Below are positions 48,280 to 60,540 of a DNA stretch of 64,000 nt, one piece after another; positions within the stretch are counted from its first letter, which is position 1, and every line of letters starts with the position of its first letter. The stretch covers positions 99,259,531 through 99,323,530 of the forward strand of contig CM076851.1 in NCBI GenBank assembly GCA_039519185.1. Direction: 5' to 3'. The position numbers and the translations under genes are program-made. Below the pieces are notes generated by a model that made no database searches, was not told the origin of the DNA, and saw only the letters and a program-made list of their open reading frames with translations. Origin of the DNA: Astragalus membranaceus (Eukaryota > Streptophyta > Magnoliopsida > Fabales > Fabaceae).

Positions 48280-51200
48280 GTTGCTTTATCTTTCCCACCT
48301 AAGAGAAGATTCCAAGTTACTTTACAATCCCGACAAACAACTCAGATGCATGACGAACGATTTTCAAAACTGGGTTCTATTTAATGCAGATGATGCAAAT
48401 GACATAATGATGCAATGATGCTTCTTTTTGTGCTTTTACAGGTGGTGATTTGAAAATTTTCACACTATATGCCACCTCATATAGGCGTTTATTGAAAAGG
48501 AAAAGCACATCCCCTTTTTTTTTCACTTTCGAGAATTCTGAAGGAAAAAATGATTGAACTGAATGCAACGATGCAGCACACAATTTGGAAAGCCCTTGTG
48601 ACCTAAAAGGGGGTAGAACCTATGATCTAAGGCATATTAGGGATAATCTTCTCATGTAGCTCTATTCACACCCTCACAAAGGTTATCAGAGCCACGGTCC
48701 CTGTAACACCCCTTTCTACCCGTCACTTTGTTTATAAAAATCAGAGTTTAAAAATTTCGTTCATAGGGAATGTTACACATACTTCAATAAAACGTCGCTT
48801 ATCAATTTTAAAAATAGTTCAACTCAGTAATCATGCGATCACGTAGCACGTCACAAATAAAGAATCTCAAGCCTCAATTTAACGTCGCTTATAAAACTCA
48901 ACATAACAAAAACCAACTACGCAGCGGAAAATAATAAAACATAACAGAAGGGTCCACATGGACATAACAACCAGAAAATCATTAATAAAATATCGAGTTC
49001 GTTTCCCCCCTGAGTGCTACGTATCAGAGCATGACGACTCGACTCAAGAAGTGAAGCTAAGGCATTCACTGGGAATCACCTGCACGTTACCAACACGGGG
49101 GTAACATTCAAACAGGAAAGGGTGAGCATCATTTCAATCCATATAATAGAAAATATGATAAGTACTAATCATAGGCTACGCACTAGAACAATCAGCATCC
49201 AAAACACTAAATATCCACATCACAGTCATCATTCACATCACTTACAATAACTCATCTCATGTCATGTAGGCTTATGAAATGCAACCCACTCGCGGGCATA
49301 TGCATGAGGTACCTTTTCATAAAACGTCGCTTAGCCCTTAAGGCCTCATCGTCACTTAGCCACTCAGGCCCCAAAACGTCACTGGATTTATGCATATGGG
49401 CATGAGACACTATGACATGCACCATTCACAACACACAAACACACAATTACTCAAATCATAGTCAACTATGTGACCCGTCACTTACCCGTTTGCTCGCAAA
49501 GAGCACAGCACATGTCAAATTCATAATCAGCACAAAACGTCACTTGGCAATTTAGACCTTAACATCACTTAGCCCTTCGGGGCCCGAACGTCACTGGGTT
49601 GTCATCATCACTTACACATAATTATCAATCAACTCAAACAATAGCCACTAGGGGCAAAACGTCATTTGACTAACCACCAAGGGCATCCTCGTCATTTACA
49701 AACCATTATCTACAACTTTGGCCACTAGGGGCAAAACAGTCATTTGACTAGCCACCAAGGGCATCCTCGTCAAAATCATCATTTTGACACTACCACGTTA
49801 AAACTGTTGTTTATACACCAAAAAGGAATTTTAAAGAGCTTCATATAATTTTTCCATGTCACTGGGACGATCACCGGGGATGGCCACTTGGGCGCCCACA
49901 AACAATCAGAAAATAACAATTTTTCATTTTAAAAATTGGACCCATAGATAGACAACGTAAAAAGCTTCACGACACTTTTCGAATCGTTCAAAACGGACGT
50001 CTGAGTCAAAAGTTATGCTAAAAATAAGTTTGGGGAAAAATCAAGCAACATTCTGAAAATAGGCGCCTTAGGCACCCAGGCAACCAGGCAACACGCGCAC
50101 TGGCGCCCAGCGCCCAGGCGCGCAACACAACGCACACACGCAACACACACGGGCGCTCAGCGCCCAGCGCCTGGCGCCCAGCGCCTTGGCGCAACACACA
50201 CACACACACACACGCTTGGGCGCTCAGCGCCCAGCGCTGGCACTCAGCGCCCAGCAACACGCACAGGCACCAAGCACAGCGCCCTTGGCGCCCAGCACAG
50301 GGCGCCTGGCGCCCAGAAACAGCAGCAACACAACCCAGATTTTCTTCAACAACTCTTCAACACTAAAAATCAAAAATCACCATTTTTCCAGCAATTTTCC
50401 AAAACACTAAAAACTGATTTTTAGCAATTTAGCTCATCAAAATCTTAAAATTTTCAACACTCAAAATAACACTTAATTTAATCAATCAACAAAATTCTTT
50501 TGGAGCACTAAAAATCATCTTCACTTTGGCGCCCTAGGCGCCCTTGCACACCCACACCCAAAATGCGAAACATCAAGCTCTCCAACATACCAATTCATAA
50601 TTCCATGAACTCACAAATACCAACATCATCAAAACACATACATAATTCGTATTATCTCAAGGTTCAAACACTAAATCAATTCGCATATGGCATACATATG
50701 TGTATATATGAAGATCATCATCATGGGCAACCCAAAAACATTCAAGAACATTAAAGAACATCAAGAACACATGGTACTAGTATAAACCCTAGATCTAGGA
50801 CCCATCATATAATTTATTAGATAGAATGATAGAGCTCCCCTAACCTTTTCAAGAAGAAGAATTCGATGCCCTAGGAGAAGTCACCTACAGAGCCACAGCA
50901 ACAACGGAGATCCCTTCCTCTTGATCTTCGAATCCTCTTCTCCTTCTCCTCTTGGCCGCCTCCTTGCTCTCTCTCTTTCTCACGCTCTTCTCTTTCTCTC
51001 TTGCTCTCTCTTGCAATTCGCAACAATTAGCCAAAAACCCTAACCCCCAATCACTAGTCCACTTCGCATACTAGTGGATCATGGGCTTGGGCCTTCCACT
51101 CAAGCCCAAGTCATGCAAGTGGCGCCTCCACACCCTCCTAATACCACCAACATTAATAAAATTCTAATTAATTACATTATATTAAATAAATTAATTTAAA

Positions 51201-51778
51201 TCCCCAATTACTTAATTAAATATTTTTAGGGTGTTACAGTCCCTCTCATGAAAATCCCCGTAAATGCAGCAAACTGCTAGATACGAAGCATCATGAAAGA
51301 GCACAACTCCGATTGAAACTTTCGCGAGTAGCCAAACGGACAAAGGTCCTGATGGGCTCCCACTACTCGAATCCACTCATCCTAAGGTACCCTAACAGAC
51401 CAGGGTTATGGTCTCTTTCTCTAATCATATAATCTCAAGGTACAAGTGTGTGTGTGTGCGAAGGGCATTTCCTTAAAAACTACCCCTCCTGCAAATGAAA
51501 ATCCAGAACGGTCCAGACAATAGAAAGCAATAACATGTCGTCTACCCTAGGGTTCAATACCAATCAAATACAACTCATCTAGGGTGCCGACAACAATAGA
51601 AGTAACTATCTATTATATTAAACAAGAGCAAACATAGAAGAAGAATGCATATGGATGCAACATGCTTATGAAAAAGAGGAGGAATAGAGGCAAAGCAAAA
51701 TGTTCAAATCAAACCCACAAACCAACACACTTAATTAATTAGGCTTGACCCACTTTTGAAAAAATGTTTTTCTTTTTA
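48280..51778 (-). other. Untranslated leader of the inner Ogre, with a solo LTR inside
   Basis: Leader sequence at 48280-48701 and 51239-51778 matches the outer leader 22114-23080 in inverse orientation. The solo LTR at 48702-51238 splits it. No ORF of interest. Confidence 0.8.
48702..51238 (-). repeat. Solo LTR of a Tekay-related element
   Basis: 2537 bp starting TGTAACACCC and ending GGGTGTTACA with no internal region, flanked by the 5-bp duplication GTCCC (48697-48701 and 51239-51243). It shares the AGCATGACGACTCGACTC and GCCACTA.GGGC segments with the Tekay-like LTRs but is clearly diverged from both. It records a complete insertion that later lost its interior by LTR-LTR recombination. 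The GGCGCC-rich block lies at about 50060-50317. Confidence 0.9.
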
Positions 51779-51799
51779 GTCCCCAGTGGAGTCGCCAGC
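51779..51799 (-). other. Primer binding site of the inner Ogre
   Basis: On the minus strand GCTGGCGACTCCACTGGGGA abuts the 5' LTR end at 51800; arginine-tRNA type as in other Ogres. Confidence 0.85.
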
Positions 51800-53209
51800 T
51801 GTTGCGAGGGAGAACCTTCCTCGTTCACAACTTTTCCTAAGACAATGAAGCCGCCACCAATATTTATTAAGGAAAATATTAGGAAAACCTTTTTTGGAAA
51901 GCGATTGGTCTTGCGAAACTAGAGAATAGGGTTCGGGGGTCGGTTACGCGCGGGGAAGGTGTTAGCACCCCACACGTCCTCTCTACTGAGAGGGAACCTT
52001 TAATTAAATGTGTGGTTTTAGTGTGTTGACTTGAAAATACTTAATTTTGCCTCTCTACTTCTTATGGAAAAATTCTTAATGAAAATCTTTATTTATTATG
52101 AAAAAGGAAAAGGGGGAAGAATGGGCTTTTAGAAAAAAAATGCTTGACGGGACATGGCCCGCTCCTACGTATCTCCCGGTGCGATGGAGAACTCAAAGCT
52201 ACGTAGTTCTTCTGTGTCTTTTTGAAAAGTTTTTGTTTTTTATCTTTTTTAGTGAGTTTTTGAGATAGGACGAGCATTAGCGAATGATTAAACTAGCAGA
52301 GGCTATGATGAATCACCACTAAATACTCTTGAAAATGAGGGTCGCTACCGCCAGTCAGATGAACAAAGGTTCTGATTGACTGTTAGTAGCGACTCGTTTT
52401 TTATTTGTTCTTTTAGAAGGGGTTTTCGAAAGAGATTGACTAGCACGAATGATCAGACTAACAAAGGTTATGAGTGATCATCGCTTGTTGTTATTTGGGG
52501 AAAAAGACATCGTCACCAATGGCTAGACGAACAAAGGTTCTGATTAACCACTAGCGACGATGGGCTGAAAATGATTTTAGAAAGGAAAACGTTTTTGTCC
52601 TGAAAATGATCTTGGTTTGCGAAAGTGATTCTTTTTTGTTACGAAAATAACTCTTTTCTTTTCGTTATGCAAATGCTAAACTTTTTATGGTTGCGCTTGA
52701 CGAGAATGTGACTCGCTCCTACGTATCCCAAATGGGAATCAAAGCGACGTAGTTCTAACGAGCCTTGAAAAGGAAAGTCTTTTTGCTTTGGCTTTGAAAA
52801 GTGGAGGGCGTTCATAATGATCAAACTAACAAAGGTTATGGGTGATCATTACTAAAACCCACTTAAGTGCATGTAAAAATCTCCTTTTGAAAAAATGAAA
52901 GCCTTCATGATGACCAAACTAACAAAGGCTATGGGTGGCCATCACTAGCACTCCATTGTTAATAATCATGCAAGCAAATGCTTCGTAAGACCACTAACAA
53001 AGTTTTTGATTTAATGAGTTATCGCAATTGGGTTGATTCTTATTTAGGGAAAAGAAATTTTGTTATTTGGGAAAAAAGGTTTTGTGAAAAAAAATAAGTT
53101 TATTTAGGGGAAAGAAACAAAATTTAAAAAAAAGGGAGAGACAGGGGGTGCGGTAGTAAAATGGGGTGTAAGTTACAGGGGGCTGTATTATTAAGACTGG
53201 GGTGCAGAT

Positions 53210-55899
53210 TGTAACACCCTAAATATTTAATTAAATTATTTAATTGAGTATTTGGGAATTTAAATTAATTTATTGGGTATGATTTAATTAATTGAAATTT
53301 TATTAAATTGTGGTGGTATTAAGAAAAAGGAGGCGTCACTTGGATGAGCTGGGCTTAAGTGAAAAGCCCAAGCCCATGATCCAAGTGACATGCGAATAGG
53401 TAGTGAGGCTAGGGTTTGGTGCCTCATTCGCAAAAATTGAAGGAAAAACGCATAGGGAGAAGAGAGGAAGAGCCGTAGAGGGAAAGGGAGAGAAGAGGAG
53501 GCCGCGAGCAAGGAGGAGGAAGGGACGCGATCATGTTGCCGTGTTTCCGTTCGTGACCGTCTCCAAGGCTTCTACTCTTCGAATTCGAGGTAAGGGGAGT
53601 TCTATCGATTTCTATAATAACTTCTATGATGGATCCTAAGTTAGTGATAGCCTAGATGTGAAGTATGATTGTTATAGTGCTTGCGAAATCCATGTCTTGA
53701 TTGTGGCCATATGCGTGACAATATGTTGATGCCTGCAAATCCATGTTTTGATTTTAGATATATGCGTGATGCTATGTGATGCTTGGTATTGTTGTTAAAT
53801 TCGAATGGGTGGTGTGTTATTTTGATGATTTAAATGTGTATTCATGATGGTTGTAGTGTGTGTTGAAATTGAGTCAAGAAACAATTTGAGAAAAATGATG
53901 TTTGGGGCTGAATTTGGGGTGAAAATCTGGTGCTGGCAGTGTCCTGGGCGCCAGGCACCCTGTGCTGGGCGCCAAGGGCGCCTGTGCGTGTTGCAGTGTG
54001 CGTGGGTGGGCGCTGGGTGCCAGCGCTGGGCGCTGAGCGCCCGTGTGTGTTGCGCTGTGCGTTGCGCTTAGGCGCTGGGTGCCAGCGCTGGGTGCCAGCG
54101 CTGGGCGCTGAGCGCCCGTGTGCGTGTGCGTGTGCTGTGTGCTGCGCCAAGGCGCTGGGCGCTGAGCGCCCGGGTGTGTGTGCGTGCGTGTGTTGTTTTT
54201 GCTAGGCGCTGGGCGCCAGGTGCCTGGGCGCTGGGCGCCCATGGCGCCAGTTTTCAGGATGTTCCAAATTATTTTCGAAAACTGTTCTCGCTATATCTTT
54301 TGACTCGAACATCCGTTTTGAACGATTCAAAAAGCATTGTGAAGCATTTTCAGTTGTCCATCTGCGTGTCCCATTTTTTTTTAAAATAAAAACTTATTAT
54401 TTCTGAAGGTTGTTGGGGCGCCCCAAGTGGCTGTTCCCGGTGACCGTTGCTGTGACAATGAAAAGATGTTTTGGGTGTCTTTAAAAATTCTCTTTTGCGT
54501 ACGACCCGTGGTTTTAACGAAGTAATGTCAAAAAGGATGATTTTGACGATGATGCCCCTAGTGGCTAGTTAAATGACTGTTTTGCCCTTAGTGGCTAAAG
54601 TTCTTTCTAATGACGAGTAAATGACGGTTTTGCCCTTAGTGGCCAATATTATTGATAATGGGGTGTAAATGACGATGATGCCCTTAGTGGCTAGTTAAAT
54701 GACTGTTTTGCCCTTAGTGGCTAATGTTCTTTCTAATGACGAGTAAATGACGGTTTTGCCCTTAGTGGCCAATATTATTGATAATGAGGTGTAAATGACG
54801 ATGATGCCCTTAGTGGCTAGTTAAATGACTGTTTCGCCCTTAGTGGCTAATATTATTTATAATGACGTGTAAATGACTATTTTGCCCTTAGTGGCTATTA
54901 TTATTTATAGTGACGTGTAAATGACGATGATGCCCTTGGTGGCTAGTAAATGACGTTTCTGCCCTCAGTGGCTATTGTGTGAGTTGATGACATCTGTGTA
55001 AGAGTGATGATGAAACCCAGTGACGTTTGAGGCCCGAGAGGCTAAGTGATGTTAAGGCCCAAAAAGGCTAAGTGATGTTAAGGCCTAAAAGGCTAAATGA
55101 TGTTGTTGTTGTGTGAATTGTGAATTTGCAGGTGCTGTGCCTCCTATTTGGCAAACCGGTAAGTGATGGGTCACATAGTTGACTGCGATTTGTGCATTTG
55201 AGTATTTGTGTGTTTGTGAGTGGTGCATGTCATAGTGCCTCATGCCCCATATGCATAAACCCAGTGACGTTTTGAGGCCTGAGTGGCTAAGTGACGATGA
55301 GGCCTTTATGGCTAAGCGACGTTTTGTGAAAAGGTACCTCATGCATATGCCCGCGAGTGGGTTGCATCTCATACGCCTACATGACATAGTGATGAGTTAT
55401 TGTGATGATGTGATCGATGATTGTGATGTGATTCATTTAGAGCTGTGACTAGACTTATTATTTATCATATGTTTTATTATATGAATTGAATTGGACTCAC
55501 CCTTTCCTGTTTGAATGTTACCCCCGTGTTGGTAACGTGCAGGTGATTCCCAGTGAAGGCCTTAGCTTCACTTCTTGAGTCTAGTCGTCATGCTCTGATA
55601 CGTAGCACCTGGGGGGATGTATTTGATGTTTTGCTGATGTGCTTAGATTGTTTTTATACTGTTGATGTGTTGATTAACTTTTCCGCTGCGTTGATGTTGG
55701 ATTTTATGACTTAGTTTCGATGATTGGAAGTCTCCCTATTGTGGAGTGCTATGTGTTGCACCTTTGACGACGTACTATTTTATTTGAGGCTTGAGGTTTT
55801 ATTTTGACGTATGTGTGACACCCTCGTGGTGGAATCGAAAATGATTTTTGAACTTTGATTTTCTTAATTAAAATAAAAGGGTAGAAAGGGGGTGTTACA
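53210..55899 (+). repeat. 5' LTR of the deleted Tekay-like element
   Basis: 2690 bp, TGTAACACCC to GGTGTTACA. It includes a GGCGCC-rich block (53946-54247), the minisatellite at 54548-54976, and the conserved GAATGTTACCCCCGTGTTGG segment near the 3' end. Confidence 0.9.
54548..54976 (+). repeat. LTR minisatellite of GCCCTTAGTGGCTA units
   Basis: Eight or more units pair TTTGCCCTTAGTGGCTA with AATGACG(A/G)T spacers, with higher-order duplication of about 117 bp (54600-54720 resembles 54715-54840). Related words occur inverted in the Tekay LTRs at 38840-38960. The partner LTR at 57690 lost this zone after one unit. Confidence 0.85.
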
Positions 55900-55903
55900 A
55901 TAG

Positions 55904-55915
55904 TGGTATCAGAGC
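55904..55915 (+). other. Primer binding site of the deleted Tekay-like element
   Basis: TGGTATCAGAGC four bases after the 5' LTR, the initiator-Met-tRNA type, unchanged from the full-length relative. Confidence 0.9.
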
Positions 55916-56015
55916 AGTTCGGTCTGTCCAGCCAAGTTGTCCAGTCGTAGTGTCAACTGACAACGGTGTGTTGTCAGTTATATCTAACTGTTATTGTTGT
56001 AGCAAGTGAGTTGAG

Positions 56016-56160
56016 ATGGCTGGGAGGATCGCTGCTGCTGTTGTTGAGTTGCTGCTGCTGATGTTGAGCTGCTGCTGCTGTTGTTGAGTTGCTGCTGCCG
56101 ATGTTGAGCTGCCGCTGCTGATGTTAGGCTGCTGCTGCTGTTGTTGGGCTGCTACAGATT
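56016..56160 (+). pseudogene. Gag start fused to a GCTGCTG repeat
   Basis: The ATG at 56016 gives the gag beginning MAGR. The sequence then becomes a compound repeat of GCTGCTGCTG(A/T)TGTTG(A/G)G (56031-56153, about six units), likely expanded from the Ala-coding GCAGC stretch of normal gag. All remaining gag, zinc knuckles, protease and the first part of RT are missing. The frame through the repeat meets a stop. Confidence 0.75.
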
Positions 56161-57677
56161 GTGGTAGGAAGTCGTGTGTTAGTTATAGGCAGCTGAATAA
56201 GGTAACTATCAAGAACAAGTATCCGCTTCCGAGGATCGATGATCTGATGGATCAGTTAGTGGGTGCCCGTGTTTTCAGCAAAATTGATTTGAGGTCCGGA
56301 TATCATCAGATTAAAGTAAAGGATGAAGATGTTCAGAAGACGGCGTTCAGGACAAGGTATGGGCATTATGAATATTCAGTGATGCCGTTCGGTGTGACCA
56401 ATGCCCCTGATGTAATTATGGAATATATGAATCGTATTTTCCATAATTACCTAGATCGGTTTGTGGTGATCTTCATAGATGACATTCTAGTTTATTCTAA
56501 GTCAGAGGAAGAGCATGCTGAGCACCTGAAGACAGTGTTAGAAGTTCTGAAAGAGAAAAAGTTGTATGCTAAGTTATCGAAGTGTGATTTCCGGCTGAAA
56601 GAGGTGAGTTTCCTTGGGCACGTGATTTCTGGTAATGGTATTACGGTTGATCCGGCAAAAGTAGAAGCAGTGTTGGAGTGGGAGGCTCCGAAGTCCGCAA
56701 CAGGGATTAGAAGCTTTTTGGGTTTGGCTGGGTACTACAGGAGGTTCATCGAGGGTTTTTCCAAGTTGGCCTTTCCGTTGACTCAGTTGACTTGTAAGGG
56801 TAAAGTTTCGTTTGGGATGCTCGGTGTGGGAAAAGTTTTATGGAACTGAAAAAGAGATTGACGACGTCGCCTGTTCTGACGTTGCCTAATCCAGAGGAGC
56901 CGTTTGTTGTGTATTGTGACGCTTCGAAGATGGGTCTGGGTGGTGGCTGATGCTTTAAGCAGAAAGTCTTTGCATATGTCGGCAATGATGGTGAAAGAAT
57001 TAGAGTTGATTGAGGAATTCAGAGATTTGAGTTTGGTTTGTAAAATGACACCTCGCAGTGTCAAGCTGGGAATGTTAAAGATCGACAATGATTTCCTGGG
57101 CAGCATCAGGGAAGCTCAGAAGATAGATGTCAAGTTAGTAGATTTAATTAATGGGGTTGGTCAATCTGAAGATGAAGATTTCAAATTAGATTCCAGTGGT
57201 GTGTTGAGGTTCCGGGGTAGGATCTGTGTTCCGGATGATGAGGAGATGAGAAAGGCAATTTTAGAGGAGGGTCACCGTAGCAAGTTGAGTATCGAAGAAG
57301 CTCACTCCTCGATTTGTTGGTCCTTATCAGATTCTGAAAGAATCGGAAATGTGGCTTATAGAGTGGCTTTACCGCCAAATCTTTCGAACTTGCACGACGT
57401 GTTTCACGTGTCGCAACTTCGGAAGTATGTTTCGGATCCATCTCATGTGATCCATATGGATGATGTAGAGGTGCGGGATAATCTCACTCTGGAGACGACG
57501 CCCGTACGGATTGAGGATCGTGAAGTGAAAGCGCTTAGAGGCAAGGAGATTGCATTAGTGAAAGTGGTTTGGCTAGGAACTGCCGGCGAGAGTATGACTT
57601 GGGAGCTAGAGAGCAAAATGCGAGAGTCCGACCCAGGGTGTTTGATCAGGCAAAATTTCGAGGACGAAATATTCTAA
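56161..57677 (+). pseudogene. Deleted pol remnant (RT core and C-terminal module only)
   Basis: Sequence enters RT at SYRQLNKV (near 56180) and retains SKIDLRSGYHQI, MPFGVTNAP and the catalytic IDD. It frameshifts near 56810. A deletion then joins DASKMGLGG to VADALSRKS, removing most RNase H. A second joins RSKLSI (near 57290) to the GPYQ region, removing the entire integrase zinc finger and catalytic core. The C-terminus (RIGNVAYRVALPP, chromodomain-like VKVVWLG) is open to the stop at 57675-57677. Outside the gaps it is highly similar to 40378-43248. Confidence 0.88.
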
Positions 57678-57689
57678 GTGGGGGAGAGT
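57676..57689 (+). other. Polypurine tract of the deleted Tekay-like element
   Basis: AAGTGGGGGAGAGT directly before the 3' LTR. Confidence 0.85.
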
Positions 57690-59646
57690 TGTAACACCCT
57701 AAATATTTAATTAATTTATTTAATTGAGTATTTGGGAATTTAAATTAATTTATTGGGTATGATTTAATTAATTGAAATTTTATTAAATTGTGGTGGTATT
57801 AAGAAAAAGGAGGCGTCACTTGGATGAGCTGGGCTTAAGTGAAAAGCCCAAGCCCATGATCCAAGTGACATGCGAATAGCTAGTGAGGCTAGGGTTTGGT
57901 GCCTCATTCGCAAAAATTGAAGGAAAAACGCATAGGGAGAAGAGAGGAAGACCCGTAGAGGGAAAGGGAGAGAAGAGGAGGCCGCGAGCAAGGAGGAGGA
58001 AGGGACGCGATCATGTTACCGTGTTTCCGTTCGTGACCGTCTCCAAGGCTTCTACTCTTCGAATTCGAGGTAAGGGGAGTTCTATCGATTTCTATAATAA
58101 CTTCTATGATGGATCCTAAGTTAGTGATAGCCTAGATGTGAAGTATGATTGTTATAGTGCTTGCGAAATCCATGTCTTGATTGTGGCCATATGCGTGACA
58201 ATATGTTGATGCTTGCAAATCCATGTTTTGATTTTAGATATATGCGTGATGCTATGTGATGCTTGGTATTGTTGTTAAATTCGAATGGGTGGTGTGTTAT
58301 TTTGATGATTTAAATGTGTATTCATGATGGTTGTAGTGTGTGTTGAAATTGAGTCAAGAAACAATTTGAGAAAAATGATGTTTGGGGCTGAATTTGGGGT
58401 GAAAATCTGGTGCTGGCAGTGTCCTGGGCGCCAGGCGCCCTGTGCTGGGCGCCAAGGGCGCCTGTGCGTGTTGCAGTGTGCGTGGGTGGGCGCTGGGTGC
58501 CAGCGCTGGGCGCTGAGCGCCCGTGTGTGTTGCGCTGTGCGTTGCGCTTAGGCGCTGGGTGCCAGCGCTGGGCGCTGAGCGCCCGTGTGCGTGTGCGTGT
58601 GCTGTGTGCTGCGCCAAGGCGCTGGGCACTGAGCGCCCGGGTGTGTGTGCGTGCGTGTGTTGTTTTTGCTAGGCGCTGGGCGCCAGGTGCCTGGGCGCTG
58701 GGCGCCCATGGCGCCAGTTTTCAGGATGTTCCAAATTATTTTCGAAAACTGTTCTCGCTATATCTTTTGACTCGAACATCCGTTTTGAACGATTCAAAAA
58801 GCATTGTGAAGCATTTTCAGTTGTCCATCTGCGTGTCCCATTTTTTTTAAAATAAAAACTTATTATTTCTGAAGGTTGTTGGGGCGCCCCAAGTGGCTGT
58901 TCCCGGTGACCGTTGCTGTGACAATGAAAAGATGTTTTGGGTGTCTTTAAAAATTCTCTTTTGCGTACGACCCGTGGTTTTAACGAAGTAATGTCAAAAA
59001 GGATGATTTTGACGATGATGCCCCTAGTGGCTAGTTAAATGACTGTTTTGCCCTTAGTGGCTAATGTTCTTTGTGAAAAGGTACCTCATGTATATGCCCG
59101 CGAGTGGGTTGCATCTCATACGCCTACATGACATAGTGATGAGTTATTGTGATGATGTGATCGATGATTGTGATGTGATTCATTTAGAGCTGTGACTAGA
59201 CTTATTATTTATCATATGTTTTATTATATGAATTGAATTGGACTCACCCTTTCCTGTTTGAATGTTACCCCCGTGTTGGTAACGTGCAGGTGATTCCCAG
59301 TGAAGGCCTTAGCTTCACTTCTTGAGTCTAGTCGTCATGCTCTGATACGTAGCACCTGGGGGGATGTATTTGATGTTTTGCTGATGTGCTTAGATTGTTT
59401 TTATACTGTTGATGTGTTGATTAACTTTTCCGCTGCGTTGATGTTGGATTTTATGACTTAGTTTCGATGATTGGAAGTCTCCCCATTGTGGAGTGCTATG
59501 TGTTGCACCTTTGACGACGTACTATTTTATTTGAGGTTTGAGGTTTTATTTTGACGTATGTGTGACACCCTCGTGGTGGAATCGAAAATGATTTTTGAAC
59601 TCTGATTTTCTTAATTAAAATAAAAGGGTAGAAAGGGGGTGTTACA
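57690..59646 (+). repeat. 3' LTR of the deleted Tekay-like element
   Basis: 1957 bp. Identical to the 5' LTR over long stretches, but it jumps from one GCCCTTAGTGGCTA unit (about 59050) straight to TTTGTGAAAAGGTACC, and has one fewer unit in the GGCGCC-rich block (58427-58721). Confidence 0.9.
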
Positions 59647-59882
59647 CAGATAGTGAGCCCAGCTCGTTTTTGGTAAGCTGGGCTGCGTTTTTTATTTTCT
59701 GATGGACTCAGGGGGTGTGCGAAATAAACTACAGGGGTGCAAATAAGAATATGAAAAATAAAAAAAAAGTGAAAAACCGAAAAGGCCCTTGCACTTATAC
59801 TATAAAAAGAAAACCTAATTTTGGAAACCCTAATCCCATCTCTTCTCTATGCGGCGCCCCCACCCCCAAATTTGTAAAACCT

Positions 59883-59921
<39 letters not shown>

Positions 59922-60501
59922 CACCGTCCCCCTCTCATCTCCTCTCTTCTCTCCACCGTCCCCCCTCCCCTTTGCGCCGTCCCTTCCCTCATCGCCCCCT
60001 CACCTTCAAATTCCTTCTCCCTCATAGATCCGTCGCTCTCTCCTCCACCTCACTCCGATCTCGCCCTTTTCTCCCTTGCACCGTTCGCTTCCATCCTTTC
60101 TGATGTACTGTTTTCGCCCCCCTTTGCTTCCTATAACCACCGTTCCCCCTACTCCTTTCACCGGACCGATCTTCTTCTTTTCTTCTTACGACGGCTTCAC
60201 TCTCTCACAGATCCACTCCCTCACGGCGTCGGTTGGGTGTGGTGTTGACGGCCAGGGATGGTGACTGCGGTGGAAGCGTGGTGGAAGACGACGGTGCTTG
60301 ACTCGGTTTCGCGCGCGAAGGAGAAGAGGGACGGCAGTGCAGTCGCTTTAAAGGGACCGTGAAGGTGAAGAGACAAACGACCACCGTGGGTGGTGGCCGG
60401 AGTCCGCCTCTGACGGTGGTTCAGGTTAGTATTTTATTTCATTTTTTTTTATATTATATATTTTTTTATCTATTGGTTCTGTGTGTTTTTTTTCTTTTTC
60501 T

Positions 60502-60540
<39 letters not shown>

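Larger units (their letters stand above)
53210..59646 (+). mobile_element. Internally deleted Tekay-like element with intact cis signals
   Basis: 6437 bp on the + strand, flanked by CAGAT (53205-53209 and 59647-59651). It has a 5' LTR at 53210-55899, PBS at 55904, only 1.79 kb of interior, PPT at 57676-57689 and a 3' LTR at 57690-59646. The LTRs are almost identical except that the 3' LTR lacks about 730 bp of the tandem-repeat zone. It encodes no usable gag, protease or integrase, so its insertion needed proteins from a relative such as the family at 37938-47332. Confidence 0.9.
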
